A DNA stretch of 64,000 nt from an uncultured Bacilli bacterium (GTDB lineage Bacteria; Bacillota_I; Bacilli_A; RF39; UBA660): positions 62,001-126,000 of the forward strand of contig CAKOJQ010000004.1 in assembly GCA_934090795.1 (NCBI GenBank). The letters run 5' to 3'. The first letter of the stretch is position 1. Each line of letters begins with the position of its first letter. This document shows positions 6,100-14,806 of this stretch, one piece after another. The notes beneath the pieces are model-generated. The model made no database searches. It was not told the DNA's origin and was given only the letters and a program-made list of their open reading frames with translations. A program made the position numbers and the translations under genes.

Positions 6100-8721
6100 A
6101 TGAGGGAAGAAAAAAAATTAAATGTTTACAATGAAACAATAGATGAGCTATATAAAAGATTAGAAACAACGGAAAGAGGTCTAACCGACGAAGAAGCACA
6201 AAAAAGATTATTACGAGACGGAGAAAATAAATTAACTGAAAAGAAAAGAAAATCAAATATTGCATTATTCTTCGGTCAGTTTAACGATTTTATGATTATT
6301 TTGTTAATATTTGCGTCAATATTTTCAGCAGTCATCTCTTATATTCGTAATGAATCTTATGTAGATTCTATAATTATAATAGTAATTGTAGTTATAAATG
6401 CAATATTAAGTTTTATACAAGAAAAGAAAGCTGATGTTGCTATACAGGAATTAAATAAAATGTTCGTCACGAATAATTATGTTATTAGAAATGGTGTAAA
6501 AAAATCTATAGATGTTAGAAATGTGGTTGTAGGTGATATTTTAGAATTAGAAGCTGGTGATTATGTATCAGCAGATGCTAGAATAATTACATCAGATGGT
6601 TTAGAAATAAACGAATCTACTCTTACGGGTGAGTCAAAATCCATAAAAAAAGATAATGCTAATATAAATACTGAAAAAGAATTATATGAAAGAAAAAATA
6701 TGGTTTTCGCTGGTTGCAACGTCACGAACGGACACGCCTTTGTAGTAGTATCTTCTACTGGTATGAATACAGAATTAGGTAAAATAGCAACAAGTTTAAT
6801 TGATAAAAAAAGTGATATTACACCACTTCAAAAGAAAGTAAATCAAATTAGTAAAATATTAACTTATATAATTTTAGCTATTATAGTAATTATGATGGCT
6901 GTCGGGTTATTAATGAAAAATGATTTCTTTGATATTTTAATGTTATCAATTTCACTTGCAGTTGCAGCAATTCCTGAGGGTATGTCATCAATAATAACTA
7001 TTATATTGTCTCTTGGTATGACAGCAATGGCAAAGAGAAATGTTATTATTAGGAAAATGGCGTCAGTTGAAACTTTAGGATCAACTGATATAATATGTTC
7101 TGATAAAACAGGAACTATTACACAAAACAAAATGTTAGTAAAGTCTATTTATGTCAATGAACAACTATATACTGATGAAGATAATATACCTAATGCGGAA
7201 CTACTAATGAGATGTGCTAAAAATTGTCAAAATGTAGTTAAAAATAATGATATTTATATGGGTGATGAAACAGAAGTATCAATATATAAATATTTAGAAA
7301 AAATAACAAACAATCAAGTATATGTAGATCAAAGAATTAAAGAATATCCATTTGATTCTGATAGAAAAATGATGAGTACTATAAATCAAATTGATAATAA
7401 ATCTTATTCATTTACAAAAGGAAGTCTTGATTCTATTATAAATAATTGTACTCATTATATATTAAATGGAAAAATGTATATGATGAGTCCAGAATATAGA
7501 CAAAAAATATTTGAAATAGAAAAAGAACAATCAGCAAAATCATTAAGATTATTAGCTTTTGCCTACAAATTTGAAAATGTAGAATATCCAGAAGAAGATA
7601 TGATATTTTTAGGATTAATTGGAATGATGGATCCACCAAGAGAAAGTGTACCTAATGCGATAGCTACTTGTCATAAAGCTGGATTAAAACCTATTATGAT
7701 AACCGGCGATAGTATTAATACTGCTATTGCAATCGCTAAATCAGTCAATATCATTGATACTGATGATAAAGCTATTGAGGGAAAAATAGTTGATAAAATG
7801 ACAGATGACGAACTTGTAGAAGCAGTTAAATATTATCAAGTATATGCAAGAATAAGTCCTAACACTAAACTTCGTATTGTGGAAGCTTTACAATCTCAAG
7901 GTTATGTTGTTGCTATGACTGGAGACGGTGTTAATGATGCTCCAGCAATTCAAAAAGCTGATATAGGTATAGGTATGGGAATTACTGGAACAGAAGTTGT
8001 TAAAAAAGTAGCAGATTGCATATTGGTTGATGATAGTTTCTCTACCATTGTTGACGGTGTAGAAGAAGGCCGTAGAATAACAGCTAATATTAAAAAAGTT
8101 ATTCTTTATTTATTAGCAGGTAATATTGTAGAAGTTATATTAGTCTTTTTATCTATGTTATTAAATATGGAGATGTTTACAACATTACAATTATTATGGA
8201 TTAATTTGGTTACGGATTCAATACCAGCCATTATGCTTGCTTTTGAAAAATCTGATAGTGATGTTATGGAAAATAGTCCGTCTAATAGATCAAATTCTAG
8301 TTTCTTTACTCCGTTTTTAACATCAAAGATTGTCATAAGTGCAATATTTAAGTCAATAATAATGATTGTATTATTTATCTATTATGCAAAAACTCAAGAC
8401 GCAAATATAGCAGGATCCTTAATGTTTATATATTTAGTGGCAAATGAATTGTTATATTCTTTGTCTTGTAGAAACTTAAAAAAGTCGGTTTTAAACAAAA
8501 ATTTATTTGATAACAAAAGATTGTCATTAGGTGTTGGTATTTTAATGATAGTACAAGTGATAGTTTTAACTACTGGTTTATCAAAATTCTTTATTGTTGA
8601 CGGTATTGGAATTATCAATGTTTTAATAGTTTTAGGAATATGTTTAATTACATTTGTTATAGGAGAATTAATAAAACCTATATATGTAAAATTATTTAAA
8701 GATTATACGGAGGTGAAATAA
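6100..8721 (+). CDS. Cation-transporting P-type ATPase, Ca2+ (P2A) type
   Basis: 873 aa, full length for the family. It shows the N-terminal cation ATPase domain (to about 75), TGES in the actuator domain, IPEGM in M4, the phosphorylation motif DKTGTIT with Asp about 335, TGDGVNDAP in the hinge, and NLVTDSIPA in M6. The M4 Glu and the Asn/Asp of M6 are the ligand set of Ca2+ pumps such as SERCA/PMR1. It should export Ca2+ (or Mn2+) from the cytoplasm using ATP. It overlaps the next gene by one base (TAATG) and sits inside the element, so it is probably cargo. Substrate assignment is from motifs only. Confidence 0.88.
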   Translation: MREEKKLNVYNETIDELYKRLETTERGLTDEEAQKRLLRDGENKLTEKKRKSNIALFFGQFNDFMIILLIFASIFSAVISYIRNESYVDSIIIIVIVVINAILSFIQEKKADVAIQELNKMFVTNNYVIRNGVKKSIDVRNVVVGDILELEAGDYVSADARIITSDGLEINESTLTGESKSIKKDNANINTEKELYERKNMVFAGCNVTNGHAFVVVSSTGMNTELGKIATSLIDKKSDITPLQKKVNQISKILTYIILAIIVIMMAVGLLMKNDFFDILMLSISLAVAAIPEGMSSIITIILSLGMTAMAKRNVIIRKMASVETLGSTDIICSDKTGTITQNKMLVKSIYVNEQLYTDEDNIPNAELLMRCAKNCQNVVKNNDIYMGDETEVSIYKYLEKITNNQVYVDQRIKEYPFDSDRKMMSTINQIDNKSYSFTKGSLDSIINNCTHYILNGKMYMMSPEYRQKIFEIEKEQSAKSLRLLAFAYKFENVEYPEEDMIFLGLIGMMDPPRESVPNAIATCHKAGLKPIMITGDSINTAIAIAKSVNIIDTDDKAIEGKIVDKMTDDELVEAVKYYQVYARISPNTKLRIVEALQSQGYVVAMTGDGVNDAPAIQKADIGIGMGITGTEVVKKVADCILVDDSFSTIVDGVEEGRRITANIKKVILYLLAGNIVEVILVFLSMLLNMEMFTTLQLLWINLVTDSIPAIMLAFEKSDSDVMENSPSNRSNSSFFTPFLTSKIVISAIFKSIIMIVLFIYYAKTQDANIAGSLMFIYLVANELLYSLSCRNLKKSVLNKNLFDNKRLSLGVGILMIVQVIVLTTGLSKFFIVDGIGIINVLIVLGICLITFVIGELIKPIYVKLFKDYTEVK

Positions 8722-9113
8722 TGAAAAATAATAATTCTACATCATTTATAGTATTTGCTGGTGTTATTGTTCTATGTGTGTTTACAGTAGTTGCAGCTAT
8801 TAACCTTTTACCTAGAAACAATGAAAGTAATTCATACTATGTAAAAGTTGGCGATGAAATGAGTGCTAAAATTGAGGCACTAGATATTAAAAACAATAAA
8901 TTGAATATTACAACTTCTGGTGACGCCACAGAATATTGTGTTAAATCAACTAAAAGCACACCGGATAGTAATAATATTTGTTGGAAAAAAATTGAAAACA
9001 ATACAGCTTCAATTTCAATATACCAATATAAAAAATACTATATATGGATTAAAGATACAAATAATAAAATAAGTAGTCCTATGAGTATAAATACTAGAGA
9101 CAAAGAAGATTAG
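8721..9113 (+). CDS. Membrane-anchored extracytoplasmic protein coupled to the ATPase
   Basis: 130 aa. One N-terminal helix (about residues 8-28) is followed by a roughly 95-residue extracytoplasmic part with two Cys (TEYCVKS, NICWKK) and a repeated Ile/Tyr/Trp strand pattern that suggests a beta-sandwich. I do not recognise it. The start codon shares a base with the ATPase stop and has GGAGGTG upstream, so translation is coupled. It could be an accessory subunit of the pump or the first gene of a separate pair with the HGT-motif protein. Confidence 0.6.
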   Translation: MKNNNSTSFIVFAGVIVLCVFTVVAAINLLPRNNESNSYYVKVGDEMSAKIEALDIKNNKLNITTSGDATEYCVKSTKSTPDSNNICWKKIENNTASISIYQYKKYYIWIKDTNNKISSPMSINTRDKED

Positions 9114-9115
9114 AG

Positions 9116-10234
9116 GTGATTATCATAGATACTTTAAATAACGATCGTATTGTAAATGCTAGAAATAGAGTTTTTATTAATGATATGGCAATAGGTAAAA
9201 ATTCGCCAAATGCTATGAGTACTGTTTCAACATCAGTATATAGAGTAATTGGCAGAAAAACTGGAACAGGACAAATTACAGATATTATTAATAGCGGTTA
9301 TGTAAGGCCAAAAGAAACTATTTCTACTGATCCACACTATAACGAAATATTTTGGACGCAAGGCGGTGATAAAACTTTTTATATGACTGGAAATTCAATG
9401 ATTTTGGAAGCACCAGCAGAAAAAGTACATAATAATCAAATTGGTGCTATACCATTTGAAGATTTAATTGGTATATGGGTATATAATGAAAATGAAAATA
9501 AATATATTAATCAAATTGATTATTTTAGACAATTATATAAACAAAAACATTCAGATTTACCTACATATACTACATTAGAAGATTTAAGTGATATTTTAAA
9601 TGAAAATGGATATTTTTGTTTAGGACACGGAACTGGAAGATCTGGAAATTCTGATGAAGTTGTCAATTCAATATTCAACACCGGATTAAGAACAAAAGAT
9701 AATTCGCTTTATTATACTAGCATAGGTTTAGACACTGGTGATATTGAAACTTTAAAAACAAAGTTAGAAAATTGGCAACATCAAGATTCACAAAAAATAA
9801 TTTTAATGCGTATTCCTGTTGAATATGTCAATATGTTTGGAGATAGTGCTGATTTAGATGGCGAAAAATTTGGTGCTTTCTACAATGAAGTACAATCACA
9901 AGACGGAAAAATAACATATTATTTAGATCCTAAATTTATAATTGGTTGCTATGATGTAGAAAAACAAAGAGTATTATTAAATAAAAAGTTTGAAAGAGTT
10001 TTAAGTGAAGATACATTAGGTGTACTAAAAGATAAATATAGACAAGCATTAGAAAAAACACAGAAAAGAATTAAAAGACAAGAAGAAAGTTTAAATATAT
10101 TTAGCAATAATAATTTAGAAACGCAACAAGTAAATAATACACAACTAGGTGATAATTTAGAATGGGATTTAAGTGATTTTGGTGATGACATAGATTGGGG
10201 GTTAGAAGAAAATGGTGGTCCAAAAAAAAGATAA
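9116..10234 (+). CDS. Soluble protein with PARP-like HGT motif and basic C-terminal tail
   Basis: About 372 aa. The start is uncertain: a GTG at 9116 lies inside the apparent GAGGTG site, and Met-23 is an alternative. There is no signal peptide. An N-terminal segment (VYRVIGRKTGTGQITDII, then SGYVRP) and a second segment (CLGHGTGRSGN, then IFNTGLR, then LYYTS) both look like the strand-helix openings of ADP-ribosyltransferase folds; the HGT triplet is the PARP NAD-site signature. A helical Lys/Gln-rich region follows, then an acidic stretch and a GGPKKR end. The enzymatic assignment is tentative. Basic C-termini are typical of type IV secretion effectors, so a transferred toxin is one reading. 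Confidence 0.45.
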   Translation: MIIIDTLNNDRIVNARNRVFINDMAIGKNSPNAMSTVSTSVYRVIGRKTGTGQITDIINSGYVRPKETISTDPHYNEIFWTQGGDKTFYMTGNSMILEAPAEKVHNNQIGAIPFEDLIGIWVYNENENKYINQIDYFRQLYKQKHSDLPTYTTLEDLSDILNENGYFCLGHGTGRSGNSDEVVNSIFNTGLRTKDNSLYYTSIGLDTGDIETLKTKLENWQHQDSQKIILMRIPVEYVNMFGDSADLDGEKFGAFYNEVQSQDGKITYYLDPKFIIGCYDVEKQRVLLNKKFERVLSEDTLGVLKDKYRQALEKTQKRIKRQEESLNIFSNNNLETQQVNNTQLGDNLEWDLSDFGDDIDWGLEENGGPKKR

Positions 10235-10391
10235 CAAAATAAAGAATTATATAGAAAGAAAAAAACTGATTAAAAAAGCTGATAAAATTCAAAAACAAAT
10301 GAAAAGTCAAAAAAGTATAATTAATAATATGCTAGATAAATTAGATGAAATGGATACCACAAAAGGTAAAGAAGTAATTATAAAAAAATAA
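10212..10391 (+). CDS. Small basic coiled-coil protein (59 aa)
   Basis: ATG at 10212 overlaps the end of the upstream gene by 23 bases in another frame and is preceded by GGGGG about 10 bases away. The product (MVVQKKDNKIKNYIE to KEVIIKK) is a Lys-rich amphipathic helix with heptad-like Ile/Met/Leu spacing. The terminator that follows closes the unit. The overlap suggests it works with the HGT-motif protein, perhaps as a chaperone or antidote; this is inference. Confidence 0.5.
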   Translation: MVVQKKDNKIKNYIERKKLIKKADKIQKQMKSQKSIINNMLDKLDEMDTTKGKEVIIKK

Positions 10392-10417
10392 CCTATATCA
10401 AAATGATAAAGGTTTTT
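10390..10417 (+). terminator. Intrinsic terminator at the end of the element operon
   Basis: CCTATATC pairs with GATAAAGG (one mismatch) and is followed by a run of T. Confidence 0.65.
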
Positions 10418-10442
10418 TTCATATTAATAAAGGAACAATGCT

Positions 10443-10522
10443 TGAAATTACAATTAATTTTATTAGATGATTTATTTTATCGAGGAACAGGTTCAACTGA
10501 TTTTATTACAAAGTGGATCTAA
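10443..10522 (+). pseudogene. Short orphan 3' gene fragment
   Basis: An open frame beginning at TTG reads LKLQLILLDDLFYRG and ends FITKWI with a stop near 10520. It has no start signal and looks like the last residues of a lost gene near the element end. I cannot name the parent. Confidence 0.25.
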
Positions 10523-10527
10523 AAAAT

Positions 10528-10556
10528 AAAAGTGACCATTTTTGATCACTTTTTAT
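10528..10556. terminator. Bidirectional hairpin near the element end
   Basis: AAAAGTGA (10528-10535) pairs with TCACTTTT (10546-10553). T and A runs on both sides allow termination in either direction. Confidence 0.6.
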
Positions 10557-10589
10557 AATGTATATAAGTGCTTTCAATTATTTATTAAT

Positions 10590-10622
10590 TATGTCCCGTG
10601 TATAAAGGTATGTTGCACATGG
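10590..10622. other. Probable junction of integrated element with chromosomal amidase gene
   Basis: Homology to the amidase begins at CAT (10618-10620), the His of the HGG motif. Upstream in the same frame the expected DPG-type residues are missing and a TAA stop appears within five codons. Base use also changes here from the A-rich element style to the GAT/AGT/GTT-rich chromosomal style. I infer an attachment site; the exact core cannot be set without the other end. Confidence 0.5.
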
Positions 10623-11805
10623 TGGAAGTGATTCTGGGGCTATTGGGAATGGGATTATTGAAAAAAATTTAACTTTAGATATTAGTAAATATATGTATGA
10701 TAGATTAAAAGAACTTGGTGTTCCAGTTAAGTTAACGAGAAATAGTGATGTTGATTTACCAGCTTCGGAAAGGCCACAGAAGGTTCTTGATCAATTTGGT
10801 AATGGGAGTGATGTGATTGTTGTTTCTAATCATATTAATGCCGGAGGTGCAGAAGGTGCTGAAGTAATTTATGCTTTAAGAAATAAAGATACACTTGCTA
10901 AGAAAATATTAGATGAATTAGAGAAGCAAGGACAACTAGTTAGAAAATATTATCAAAGAAGATTACCTAGTGATTATAATAAAGATTATTATTATATGTT
11001 AAGGAATACGCCTAATACGGAAGCTTTAATTGTTGAATATGGGTTTTTAGATAATACAAGTGATGCTAATAAACTTAAAAATAATTATAAAAAATATGCT
11101 GAAGCGGTTGTTAAAGCAGTAACTGAGTATGCTGGTTATAAATATGTTCCTCTTGCTGGTAGCGATTATCATGTTGTAAAAAAAGGAGATACTTTATGGA
11201 GTATTGCAAGAGCTTATGGTCTAACTGTAGAAAGGTTAAAATCTCTAAATAATTTAACTAGTAATAATTTAACAATAGGTGATTCATTAATTGTTAAAGA
11301 TAGTAGTGGAAATAGTGATAATAGTTCTAGTGCTGATAATAATAAATATTATACAGTTAAAAAGGGGGATAGTTTGTATTCAATTGCTAGAAGTAATAAT
11401 ATGACGGTTGATGAACTTAAGACTTTAAATAATTTAACTAGTAATATTTTATCTATTGGCCAAAGATTAATAATTAGTAGTGGTTCTAATGTTCCAAAGA
11501 ATGTTTATATTGTAAAACAGGGAGATACTTTATGGAGTATAGCTAATAATTTTAATGTTAGTGTAAATGATTTGAAGAAAATTAATAATAAGAGTAATAA
11601 TAGTTTAAGTATTGGTGAGCAACTAATAATTCCGGGCAATAGTAGTGGTGAAAATGTTAACACAACTATTTATACAGTTAAGAGCGGAGATAATCTTTAT
11701 AGTATTGCAAGACGTTATAATGTAACTGTTAATGAGATAAAATCATTAAATAATTTATCTAGTAATTTACTAAGTATAGGACAAAAATTAAGTATTCCAA
11801 TATAA
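10618..11805 (+). pseudogene. N-acetylmuramoyl-L-alanine amidase (Amidase_3) with four LysM domains, 5' end missing
   Basis: The open frame starts abruptly at HGGSDSGAIGNGIIEKNLTL and has no start codon until ATG at 10693. The Amidase_3 domain otherwise looks intact: SNHINAGG supplies a zinc His and VEYGFLDN the catalytic Glu. Four LysM repeats follow (each of the form Y-V-K-x-GD-x-L-x-SIA, beginning near residues 184, 242, 299 and 358 of the open frame). The enzyme would cleave the muramic acid-peptide bond of peptidoglycan. The signal peptide and the segment up to the first zinc His are lost, apparently by insertion of the element to the left. A product from ATG 10693 would lack the first zinc ligand and any export signal. 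Confidence 0.75.
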
Positions 11806-11810
11806 AATAA

Positions 11811-11856
11811 AAAGATTATATTTCTAATAAATTAATATTAGGATATAATCTTTTTT
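11811..11856. terminator. Bidirectional terminator between amidase and LCP gene
   Basis: AAAGATTATAT with CTAATA pairs with TATTAG and ATATAATCTTT, with T or A runs on either side. It serves both convergent genes. Confidence 0.8.
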
Positions 11857-13719
11857 CTATTCTTCTGTTTCGGCGATATTTTTACATACTGTAACTTTTA
11901 AGTTTTCAATGTTATTAGTAAGTGTTCCACTTCGAATATCTTGATTTGTTATTTTGTTATTTTCACAATCGTTTGATGTATATTCTTCTTTTGTTATGGT
12001 AATATTTCTTGAACTTGCCCATTCTTTAACGTATTCTATAGATGAGCCAATAAAGTTTGGTAAGGTTTCATTTCTTGTTCCTGAAGTTACATTTTTACCT
12101 ATAACAGGGATAGTAAACTCTTTATTTGCTGAGAATGAGAATGTTTTAATTAATTCAGTTTCTTGTAATTCTAGATTTTCTTTCATTGCTTTTACGATTT
12201 CTTTTAAACTATCCTCATAGTATTGAAAAGTGTACATATCATAACCATTTTGATATATTGTTAAATCATAACCACTTAGGTATGTTTTTTGAATATTTAT
12301 AAAGTTATTATCATCAAAATTATTATTAAGTAAGATATTTTTACCTACATTATAGAAATTTAATATTTCTTTAGTTGACATGTTTGTATCAATATTATTT
12401 GATACTGCATTTAATAGTTTATAAAAAGTATCAATTGATCTAATTGTTTTAGTTTTATTAGCGATAGCTGTCACAACTGCTTGTTGATGTTCAATTCTTT
12501 TAAAATCAGATGATGCAAATTGATGTCTGTTTCTTGAGTAAGCAAGTGCTTGTTCTCCATTAAGTGTTTGATTAGGTCCTGGCGTTATATATACTAAATT
12601 TTCACCAAAGCTACGATTTGAATCTTGTTCACAAATTTTATCGCCACAATTAATGTTTCCATTTTTTCTAAAATCCGGTTTATCTATATTCAAGGTAATA
12701 CCACCAAGGGCATCTACTAAAGAAACTACACCTTTAAAGTTAATTTTTACATAATAGTCAATATTAATATCAATTAAATTTTGAATTGTATCAATCATAC
12801 ATTTAGTACCATAACTTGCTGCTGAGTTAATTTTATTACTTTTGTTATTATTACAAGCAATTGGTACATATGTATCTCTTGGAATAGAGAAAATAGTTGC
12901 TGATAATGTTTTAGGATTGAATGTTAATAACATTATGGAATCACCATTAAATGCAGCATTGTTGGATAAACCATCATATTCAGAATCAACACCTAGTAGT
13001 AAAACTGTAAATGGTTCAGTAACTGATTTATTTGTTGATGCAACTGTATCTTGATTTTTCATTTGTTTGCTATAACTATCTATTATAAATGTCTCATTTG
13101 CAATGTTTGCAAATTTATCAATATTATTATATTTTAAAACATAGTTTCCATCGATAAATATTGCATCTACTTCTTTATTATATAAGGCATCAAGTAATTT
13201 TTCATAATTATCATATTCCTTTATTTTTACTTTCATTCCCTTATTAGCCATATATTCTTGAGGTAAAATATATCCTTCAATATCTTCTTCATTATTTATT
13301 AAACCGATAGTTTTTATTTCAATATCTTTATTTAAACTAATTAAATTAGATGTATAAATTATTTTATCTTTACTTATATTATCTACTATTTTATAAGTTT
13401 TATTTATATAGTAATAGCCAAATGAATTAACACCAGTAAATATGGTTGTAAGTATTAATAAAATGGTTAAGAATACATGCTTTTTTAAGATTAATAAAAC
13501 TAGTCCAATAAATAGAAATAAAATTAAGTTTAAATATAAAAATATTATTAAGATAGTTCTAAATAATGTTTCAATGTTTCCTAATAAAATTAAACTATAT
13601 GAAAATAAAATTATTGATACTAAGTATAAAATAAATAGTATATAGAAAGATATACGATATATTTTATTTGTCTTTTTTAATTTTTTAAATAAATTTTTAA
13701 TATTACTTTTTTTACTCAT
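11857..13719 (-). CDS. LytR-CpsA-Psr family glycopolymer transferase
   Basis: 620 aa from ATG at 13719; AGGTG stands 6 bases upstream, whereas a GTG at 13728 lies inside that site. Three to four N-terminal helices (about 15-105) precede an extracytoplasmic insert. The LCP domain (about 225-430) shows LLLGVDS, GDSIMLLTFNP, FSIPRDTYVP, NSAASYG and QALAYSRNRH, the Asp/Arg set that binds polyprenyl pyrophosphate. A C-terminal PASTA-like segment follows. The family attaches teichoic acids or capsule to peptidoglycan, or attaches glycans to proteins. The long N-terminal membrane part and the C-terminal extension are larger than in the simplest LCP proteins. Confidence 0.9.
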   Translation of the reverse strand: MSKKSNIKNLFKKLKKTNKIYRISFYILFILYLVSIILFSYSLILLGNIETLFRTILIIFLYLNLILFLFIGLVLLILKKHVFLTILLILTTIFTGVNSFGYYYINKTYKIVDNISKDKIIYTSNLISLNKDIEIKTIGLINNEEDIEGYILPQEYMANKGMKVKIKEYDNYEKLLDALYNKEVDAIFIDGNYVLKYNNIDKFANIANETFIIDSYSKQMKNQDTVASTNKSVTEPFTVLLLGVDSEYDGLSNNAAFNGDSIMLLTFNPKTLSATIFSIPRDTYVPIACNNNKSNKINSAASYGTKCMIDTIQNLIDINIDYYVKINFKGVVSLVDALGGITLNIDKPDFRKNGNINCGDKICEQDSNRSFGENLVYITPGPNQTLNGEQALAYSRNRHQFASSDFKRIEHQQAVVTAIANKTKTIRSIDTFYKLLNAVSNNIDTNMSTKEILNFYNVGKNILLNNNFDDNNFINIQKTYLSGYDLTIYQNGYDMYTFQYYEDSLKEIVKAMKENLELQETELIKTFSFSANKEFTIPVIGKNVTSGTRNETLPNFIGSSIEYVKEWASSRNITITKEEYTSNDCENNKITNQDIRSGTLTNNIENLKVTVCKNIAETEE

Positions 13720-13825
13720 GGCTTTCACCTAGTATAAATATTAACATAATTTTTTTTAAAATAAAAGTGATATATGCCAATTCATTAAGTCATTATATAA
13801 CATAAAATAATATGGGTGATGGAAT

Positions 13826-14053
13826 GTGGATAGTACAATAATCATTATTGTTGGATTAATTGTATCATTAATATCAATAGTAACACCTATAATTAAACTT
13901 AATAATAATTTAACTAGATTAAATGTAACGATAGTGGGATTAACTAATTCAATGGAAGAAGTACTGATAACAACTAAAAATCATGAAAAAAGAATTATGT
14001 ATTTGGAACATAACTGGAAAAGTGGTGATGTAAATGGAGATAACAATTCCTAG
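13826..14053 (+). CDS. XhlA-like small membrane protein
   Basis: 75 aa, GTG start after GGTGATGG. An N-terminal membrane helix (about 3-23) is followed by an amphipathic region ending KNHEKRIMYLEHNW, like XhlA/hemolysin-type accessory proteins of phage lysis cassettes, though those usually have the helix at the C-terminus. It overlaps the next gene by 20 bases. The pair resembles a holin module without an adjacent endolysin. Confidence 0.45.
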   Translation: MDSTIIIIVGLIVSLISIVTPIIKLNNNLTRLNVTIVGLTNSMEEVLITTKNHEKRIMYLEHNWKSGDVNGDNNS

Positions 14054-14288
14054 TATTATTTCACTTATGACTTTAATTATTGGTTATGTTAGTAAATATT
14101 TAGGATTAGATAGTAAATATATTCCATTCCAAAATATTGTTATTGGAGTTTTATCAGGGATATTGGTATATTTTTTAGAGTTAGATACAAATATATGGAG
14201 TGCTTTAGTTATATGTTTAATTTCAGCTTTATCAGCAGGTGGTTTATATGATTCTATTAAAAAAAATAATGATGGAGAAATAAGTTAA
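14034..14288 (+). CDS. Holin-like membrane protein
   Basis: 84 aa. Three short hydrophobic segments (about 6-22, 34-50, 54-72) with a charged C-terminus match small phage holins such as the A118 type. It starts inside the previous gene, so the two are coupled. Holins release endolysins through the membrane; here no endolysin is next to it, and the nearest murein hydrolase gene is the truncated amidase 2 kb upstream. It is probably a domesticated or residual phage gene. Confidence 0.5.
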   Translation: MEITIPSIISLMTLIIGYVSKYLGLDSKYIPFQNIVIGVLSGILVYFLELDTNIWSALVICLISALSAGGLYDSIKKNNDGEIS

Positions 14289-14318
14289 TTTATTATAATT
14301 TAAAATTATTTATTTGGG

Positions 14319-14346
14319 AGAACTTTAAATTTTTAGAGTTCTTTTT
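14319..14346 (+). terminator. Intrinsic terminator after the holin-like pair
   Basis: AGAACT (14319-14324) pairs with AGTTCT (14337-14342), followed by T-rich sequence. Confidence 0.7.
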
Positions 14347-14408
14347 CTAATTTACTAAAAATAAGTTACATGATATACTATAAAGGAAGAAGAAGGGAAC
14401 TAATTAAT

Positions 14409-14786
14409 ATGAAAAAAGTTATAAAAATTGTTATAGTTCTATTATGTTTTTTAGGAGTTTTTTTAATATATAATTATATTAAACCAGTGGATGATACTTA
14501 TAAGTTATATATCAAATGTAATAATCATAGTGAATCTTATAGTGTTATGATTAATGATGATATTAAGTTTGCTAATGATGATGAAAAGTGTAAATTAAAT
14601 TTAAAAGTAGAAGATATAAGTAGAGATTATATTAAATTAAATTCAAATACATTTTTTTATAAAATTAATGGTAGAGATTTAATAGATAGTTTAACTTTGT
14701 CATATGATGTATATGTATCTAGTGATAGTGATTTAACTTTAGTAGGTCATGATAAAGATACTAGATTTGAGTTTTCTTATAAATAA
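14409..14786 (+). CDS. Single-pass membrane protein of unknown function
   Basis: 125 aa from ATG at 14409, after GAAGGGA; an upstream in-frame ATG at 14370 has no ribosome site. One helix (about 4-23) anchors an extracytoplasmic domain of about 100 residues with two Cys (YIKCNNHSE, DEKCKLN) that may form a disulfide, and a strand-rich pattern. It precedes the cadherin-like surface protein by 20 bases, so both are probably one transcript. The family is not recognised. Confidence 0.6.
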   Translation: MKKVIKIVIVLLCFLGVFLIYNYIKPVDDTYKLYIKCNNHSESYSVMINDDIKFANDDEKCKLNLKVEDISRDYIKLNSNTFFYKINGRDLIDSLTLSYDVYVSSDSDLTLVGHDKDTRFEFSYK

Positions 14787-14806
14787 TTATTAATGGGTGG
14801 GTAGAA

